Shown: positions 58,106 to 64,000 of the stretch, piece by piece
How the letters are laid out: the number at the start of each line of letters is the position of its first letter
Numbering within the stretch: position 1 is the first letter of the stretch
Origin: Nilaparvata lugens
Taxonomy: Eukaryota > Arthropoda > Insecta > Hemiptera > Delphacidae
Length of the DNA stretch: 64,000 nt
Direction of reading: 5' to 3'
Assembly (NCBI RefSeq): GCF_014356525.2
Contig: NC_052515.1
Location: forward strand, 20,803,725 to 20,867,724
Position numbers and translations under genes: made by a program
Notes under the pieces: generated by a model
The model's input: only the letters and a program-made list of their open reading frames with translations
Told to the model about the DNA's origin: nothing
Databases searched by the model: none

Positions 58106-59118
58106 TCAGTTCTTCAAGTTCTGGAGTGAACCAATTGCAACTTGGACGGGTTGGACCCCCCCCCCCAGTCGACCAGCATCCCTCCCCGATGATGAGAAAA
58201 CCCTTTTAGTCTTCACAGGAAACAAAGAATCAAAAAGTTCCTTAAAACTACAAAAGAAAAACGTAAAACCCTCCCTTGCTGACAACGTTGAAATCATATT
58301 AAACCAGGGCTCAATTCGATCCTGTAGTGAAGCACAAAAAATCTGAAGACAATTCTCATTAAATGATCGATACTGGATAGTTTTGAGTGTTTTACCCCGT
58401 CTATAGCAAGCCAACCGAGCTCTCAGAAGGATATGTTTGTGGTCTGATATTTGATCCTTGCTAACATTCACAGTGAAACAATCCGGATCTAAGTTTGTTA
58501 CAACTGAGTCAAGAGCTGAGCATCCTCTTATTGCCTCACTTATTAAACTTGTCAGCCCAACCCCTGCAAAACATTCAGAAACACCCTGACATCCCTTGGT
58601 GAATAAATTGCATTGAAAATTATGGTCAGTTCCAATCAACACATAATGACCCACAGACAGTGCATAAGAAATACAATGCTCCAACTTATCAAAAAACATA
58701 TTTGCATCCCCTCTAGGAGACCTATACATCGATATCACTATGAGTGATAGCTCAACAATATAAAAACCTGCAAATTCCGCCGAAACTTCCACACAGTAAG
58801 TTGACAAGTCAAGTGGTTAATAGTAAAATTATTCCTATTGTTAAAATATACAGCTACACCGCCCCAAGGTGACTGTCTACAGAAACTGCCAGTAAGTGCC
58901 AGCCTATCAATATTCTGGTAGAATGGTAAATCTTGTTCAACCAGCCAATGCTCTATGATACACAATATGTCAACATTCTGTGATTTACATAAGATTTCAA
59001 GTTCATTCAATTTGTTTCTTAAACACTGCACATTTATGGAGCATAAATTCAATCGGAATTTTTTATTATTATTTCTAGAAGACTCTAAATAATTAGGGCT
59101 TGACTCATTTACATGCAT
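58106..59118 (-). pseudogene. LINE endonuclease domain (frameshifted)
   Basis: First part 59118-58738: FRLNLCSINVQCLRNKLNEL, the catalytic-type CIIEHWL, and WGGVAVYFNNR. A frameshift near 58790 leads to 58807-58106 with LSLIVISMYRSPRGDANMFF, GTDHNF in place of the usual GDFN, and SDHKHI. This is the apurinic-type endonuclease of non-LTR elements. The altered GDFN-type motif suggests loss of activity. Confidence 0.82.
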
Positions 59119-59126
59119 ATCAAAAC

Positions 59127-59321
59127 TTAGATCACTCTTAGGGGCGCCAGGTCGAATCCTAAAAAAGGCTGACTCGAGTCAGACAATGATTGCTGACCTC
59201 CAGAAACATTCAGACAATCCCTTCCATCCTCAAGCAGAGTGTCCACACTTACATGATTCGCCAGATCGAAACCTAGAAAAGGCTGACTCACATCAGACAG
59301 AGAATGCTGATCTCCAAATAA
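59127..59321 (-). pseudogene. LINE ORF1 C-terminal remnant with a repeated peptide
   Basis: Open on the minus strand to TAA at 59129-59127. It contains GDQHSLSDVSQPFLGFDLA and, 39 codons later, GQQSLSDSSQPFLGFDLA, an internal duplication. The stop lies 8 bases before the endonuclease ORF's ATG (59118), the tight spacing expected for LINE ORF1-ORF2 reinitiation. Nucleic-acid-binding motifs are not present in the part that remains. Confidence 0.5.
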
Positions 59322-59414
59322 AATTGCTTTCCAAAAAAATTAAGGTACCCCAATTTCAAGTTTTCTATACGTTTCAAGGTCCCCTGAGTCCAAAAACATG
59401 ATTTTTGGGTGTTG

Positions 59415-59531
<117 letters not shown>

Positions 59532-61151
59532 GTGTGTGTGTGTGTGTGTGTATGTGTGTGAACACGATAACTCCATTTCTAATTAACCGATTGACTTGAA
59601 ATTTTAAACTTAAGGTCCTTATACCATGAGGACCCGACATAGAAATTCAATAAAATTTATTCAAGATGGCGGAAAAAATGGCGGATAATTACTAAAAAAC
59701 CATGTTTTTCACGATTTTTTCAAAAACGGCTCTAACGATTTTCTTCAAATTTATACCATAGATATAGAATAGTTATAGAATAGCTATCCATAAGCCCTAT
59801 CAACTGACATGAGTCTCATTTCTGGGAAAATTGCAGGAGCTCCGTAATATTCTTGAGAAAAATGGCGGATAATAACTAAAAAACCATGTTTTTCACGGTT
59901 TTCTCGAAAACGGCTCTAACGATTTTCTTCAAATTTATACCATGAATAGCTATTTATAAGCCCTATCGACTGACATGAGTCTCATTTCTGGAAAAATTGC
60001 AGGAGCTCCGTAATATTCTTGAGAAAAATGGCGGATAATTACTAAAAATCCATGTTTTTCACGGTTTTCTCAAAAATGACTTGACCGATTTTTTTCAAAT
60101 TCATACCCTGTATATTTATTTATCAGCTCTATTAACTGGCATGAGTCTCCTTTCTGGGAAACTAATGGGGGTCCACCCCATCCTTGAGAAATGGACTTTG
60201 TAACCTAGGTAGAGCAGTTCATAAAAAGAACACAGTCGAGATATTTCATCTGTAGAACAGCTGTTTTGACAAATTTTAAAAAATATCGAATTTCACAATA
60301 ATTTACACGAAGGAAAAAGTACTCTGAAAACAATTATATTTATACACATATACACAGTAGTCTGATCGTAGTTTCAAATATGTTGCTGCCAATCGTCATT
60401 ATGTTATTCCCCCAAATTATTCTCCTTTAAGAATGGGGCTTACAGTTCAATGAGCAAGGAAAGTTGTGTGAGAGCGCCACACCAGATTTTTTTTTATTAA
60501 TTAAATAAGTAGCCCATGTGAATGAAGTGTTTCTATCAAATTGACAACTCTGCATCGACTGTGTTGTCGAGTCGAATACATCCTGTCATATTTGCTTACA
60601 TGAAAAATATTGAAATTTTGCACAATTTGATAACACAGATATTTTCTCCTTGTCTCATCTTATTTTATACAGACTATAAATATTTTAATCTTCTAGGATA
60701 AGGAAATTTAATCTAATTGTAATAATGAAAGTTTTCTTCTGTCTAAATTCTTGTGTCCTCATTTTTATCCTGCTTCTTTATGTAGCAATCTAAACTACTG
60801 CACAACCTTCCTACAGAGCTGACTGTCTGAAATTGGTTGAATACCGTCCTTGAACTTGATCTATCACTGTCCTCCTTTCTTTCTCTCTCTCTCTCTCCTT
60901 ATTATTATCATATTTCCTCCTCATCCTCCTCTTCTTACCATTCTCCTTCTTCCTTATCTCTTCTGTCTTTTATTGAAACAAACTCAATGACAACATACCT
61001 TCAACCAACTCTATTTTTTCAAATGTTTTCAACCATCTATTGTTTTCAAAAGTTGACAGTTCTTAGAGTTCGATACGGCATTATAGCAACTGGTTCAAAA
61101 CAAATTAGTCACTCGACCCACACAACAGAGGCGGCCTCCGAGTGGCGAGAT

Positions 61152-61212
61152 GATCACGTGATCTGGTCTTAGGGTGTCACGTGACCTGGGATTCCCCGTA
61201 TCGATGACGTCA
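61152..61212. promoter_or_regulatory. Cluster of CACGTG palindromes and a CRE
   Basis: GATCACGTGATC (61152-61163), GTCACGTGAC (61176-61185) and TGACGTCA (61205-61212) lie within 61 bp in a locally GC-rich patch. CACGTG is an E-box for bHLH factors and TGACGTCA a CREB-type site. Function is inference. Confidence 0.3.
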
Positions 61213-62678
61213 TAGTGCTTCCCCGAATTCAAAGCAACAGGTTCTCATCGGTTGATATCAAATTATTAAAATTCAGGTTGTTACTCTTTCAGAGGTGCGT
61301 TTATGTTTCTTGGTAGTCTGTACTTTACAGCCCATATCAAACTCGTGGTAAGTGTGTGTTGGGTGAAGCGGGGAGAAGTAGGGTGATTGTTAGTCTCCTG
61401 GAGTTTTATTAGCTTTCTAGCTTTGGGTTCATGCCAAGTTTTAAGTTTTAGCAATTCTTTGGATTGATGTAGATTTGAATTAGCTTTTCGCTTTTTGCAA
61501 GTTTCAGATTAGGAATCAGCTTTTCCAAGTATTGTTTTGGTACCATTTTCTTCCCTGCTTTAGTTCAGAAATCATCTTCTTCTTCCAAGTTTTGCACCTT
61601 TTTTGCAAGTTTCTTTTCAAGGTTGTGCTCCTCGTTCTTGGAAAATCTTCTAACTGGTTAAATTTTTTAAAGTATTTTAATTCGGATACTATCAAGTTAT
61701 CAAAAAAGAACAAATTTCCGAGGAAAACATTTTTAATTCATTTATTTTTTGTGATATGAGCTCCTAAAGTTGAAATATTGGGGGAGTTCAATTTCCGAAT
61801 TGGTAGCTGATAAATAATTCATGAAATTTCCAGGCCCAATATATATTGTTTTCTTTGACATATCTGATTTCTCAGAATATCGGTTCTCGGAAAATTCATT
61901 CCATTTTGAGTTCAACTGAAAAATAACAAAAATTTTTGTTATTATTTAAAATTGGGATGAATTTCCCTAGAATTGATACTTTGAGGAATCAAATATATTA
62001 TGAGATAAACAATAAATGTGAAATAAAAGAGATGATAGCATGGAGAAATTTCTCAACATATCTGTTCATAGTACAAAACAAACATAATATATCTTGGAGA
62101 ATGTGTCCTTGAAGCTTAATAAATCTATTTTCTTCCTAATCGAAAATGGATATACTCATAACCACCTCTAATACACTAATACATTCTATACATTATTAGA
62201 GGTGGCCATGATATACTCCAATATTTCAAAGTTAGGCAATCATATCTCATAAAAATGTATAATTTTTAGATTAAAAAGCCACATTTTAGATAAAATGAAT
62301 AGGTTTTATTGAATAAAAAATCTTATGAATCTGTGGTTTTTGAAAATTTCTTAGTAATTTTAATAATATGAATAATTGCCACAATATCAACTTTTCAACT
62401 ACACAAAAAATGGAAAATCTATTAAAACCTCAATGTAAACTATAACCCAAATTGAATTAAATTTGAAAAAATTGTAAACTTGATCCTATTCAATGGGAGT
62501 AAATGGGAGTAGATACCAAAATCCAAATTCAATTAGTTTAATGCATTCTAGGTGGAATTCCTAGAAGACTATCATGCAGCCGAATTTCGCGCATCTCTAA
62601 ATTACGGTAATTATGGTTAGTTCCATTGTTGTCCGCTAGGCGGTGTGGTGGCGCTGTTATTGTTTGTTGGTTCAGTTG

Positions 62679-62689
62679 TGACCTTGACC
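62679..62689 (-). promoter_or_regulatory. FTZ-F1/ERR-type nuclear receptor site
   Basis: TGACCTTGACC is the reverse of GGTCAAGGTCA, containing the extended half-site TCAAGGTCA used by FTZ-F1 and ERR. A single site, so it may be chance. Confidence 0.2.
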
Positions 62690-63414
62690 AAGCCAACTTG
62701 TATTAGGCTGATTGCTGTTGAAAAAAGACAGACAACCACTCCGATATGCAATTACCTCCACTTTTTGGCTCTGAATGGACCTTCAACTAAAGTATACGGT
62801 CGTTAGATTTGATAGTCGTCAATTTTCAATGTTTTTTTGGAATATTATTTTCAAAAAATACAAAAAAGGTTTAAACAACTCAGGTTACCATCTGTTGAGG
62901 GTATAATGTTTATAAAAATAAAGCTAATACAACATAGGTTACCATCACCCTTCTGTTGGGGGAATGCTCTCATTTTCAAAATCAAAATGCCTAGGAATAA
63001 TTCATAAAGCATTATAATCAATCAGTTTCATGGTTTGTGTTAAACATCTATTAGTTATGATTATTTCAGTAAAATTCAAATAGTGTATGCAGTATTTGCA
63101 TTCTTGAATTGAGAAATTCTGTAATTGAAAAGAAAATATTATTTTTGTCAATATATATTATTTTAAAAATTGCTTGTATAAATTAATAAATTGAAATATT
63201 CCATAAGAATTCGGGAGAGGCACCGCACATATTTGGGATGAGATTTTTAATTGGATTATAATTCAATAATTCTCCACAATTTCACCCTCTTGCATAGTTG
63301 CATGCATAAATACTGAATCAAAAATTCAAAATTTGATGAACAAATTCGGTTGAAGGGTCTCTTCTGAATTTGGTAATCAAACACAGTTGAATGACACCTT
63401 GAGAGTCAGTTATT

Positions 63415-63800
63415 AATCCTATTATATAAAGCGAGAAATTTCTGTATATCTGTTTATATTTCTATAACTGGTTACTTTAATATTTTTATATCTGGTTATC
63501 TGCTTATTTATGCTCAACGGATCTCGAAAACGGCTCTAACGATTTCCACGAAATTTGGAACATGTAGGTTTATGGTATAATAATTCGATTGCACTAGGTC
63601 TCAACCCTGGGAAAACTCGCTGAAGGACATGAAAAGGATAACAATTATTCATCCTTGGAAAAACAGATGATAATTTCGTCGTTTGTCGAAACAGAAGATG
63701 CGTGTGTGGGAGAGAGACAGAATTATTTCCTGCTGAGTATTGAATCAGCGAGAAATATTATCTAGATACTTTAATCGACTTGATCAAAATAAATTGATTT
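63415..63800 (+). repeat. Dispersed family with GCGAGAA start, copy 4
   Basis: From CCTATTATATAAAGCGAGAA through CGGATCTCGAAAACGGCTCT to CATCCTTGGAAAAACAGATG it follows the copies at 45405 and 49850, then diverges or is truncated. Confidence 0.75.
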
Positions 63801-64000
63801 GTTGACATGACATGATAATCATTCTTAATTAGATTATATCATAATTTAAAGTTATTCATTATTTGACAATTTTAAGTGATTAGTGAGTGTTATTTTGTTA
63901 TTCAATTTGGTTTGTAAATAATCTAAATTAGAACTTTTTGTTTTTAAATGTTTGGACTGAAAATTGAACCTGAATCCAAGTGTATGGAACATAACCTACT

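Larger units (their letters stand above)
56348..59322 (-). mobile_element. Non-LTR retrotransposon with endonuclease and reverse transcriptase
   Basis: About 2.98 kb, bounded on both sides by the split CA-family repeat with a possible ATT duplication. Reading leftward: an ORF1 end (59321-59127), an endonuclease (59118-58106, one frameshift), a shortened linker, and a reverse transcriptase (58049-57828, then 57843-56527). The 3' UTR ends CCCAATAAAAACTTGAAATT at about 56370-56348. Frameshifts and a missing linker mean it is inactive. Confidence 0.9.
60500..63410. other. AT-rich stretch without a recognised gene
   Basis: No exon was recognised. GC-richer islands occur at 61120-61230 and 62620-62700 and are listed separately as possible regulatory sites. 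Confidence 0.45.

Overview
The window is eukaryotic nuclear DNA from an insect, most likely a hemipteran (a planthopper-like genome is my best guess, at low confidence). The reasons are AT-rich introns with GT-AG junctions, an insect-type TRPA channel, several arthropod non-LTR retrotransposon families and a very dense load of short inverted-repeat elements.

Genes. (1) At 894-1517 on the minus strand are the first two coding exons of the anaphase-promoting complex subunit 10 gene; the rest lies beyond the left edge. (2) On the plus strand, eleven exons between 5988 and 38409 join with fully consistent phases into an 876-residue TRPA-type cation channel: about eight ankyrin repeats, six membrane segments with a pore loop, and a cytoplasmic tail. 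It looks most like the pyrexia branch. Its introns are packed with transposon remains. (3) At 39896-43734 on the plus strand, four small phase-compatible exons form the start of an unrecognised gene. A cluster of TATCGATA-type (DREF) boxes lies 150-200 bp upstream.

Mobile DNA. Non-LTR reverse transcriptase copies lie at 1784-3300, 12308-13205, 15631-15891, 16600-18950, 22895-24300 and 56348-59322, all with frameshifts or truncations. A pair of near-identical 455-bp direct repeats (28446-28900 and 33628-34080) looks like the LTRs of a decayed minus-strand element. A repeat family carrying an internal (CA)n tract recurs at 27030, 44085, 51043 and 59323. The 44085 copy is split by a 3.8-kb hAT-like element with CAGGGGTGCCCA ends, and the 59323 copy is split by the LINE at 56348-59322. 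At least nine short inverted-repeat elements, a 1.56-kb element with 200-bp inverted ends (46347-47903) and a 232-bp tandem array headed by an inverted unit (52341-53636) complete the picture.

Region by region: 1-5.9 kb holds the APC10 5' end and a chimeric LINE; 6-38.4 kb the TRPA gene; 38.4-39.1 kb a triplicated gene end; 39.7-43.7 kb the new small gene; 44-60.5 kb almost entirely nested transposons and satellites; 60.5-64 kb AT-rich DNA with a possible regulatory cluster near 61.2 kb. No rRNA, tRNA or CRISPR was recognised. The most notable signals are decoy copies of a TRPA exon, triplication of the TRPA stop-codon region, and the nested insertions that allow relative dating.
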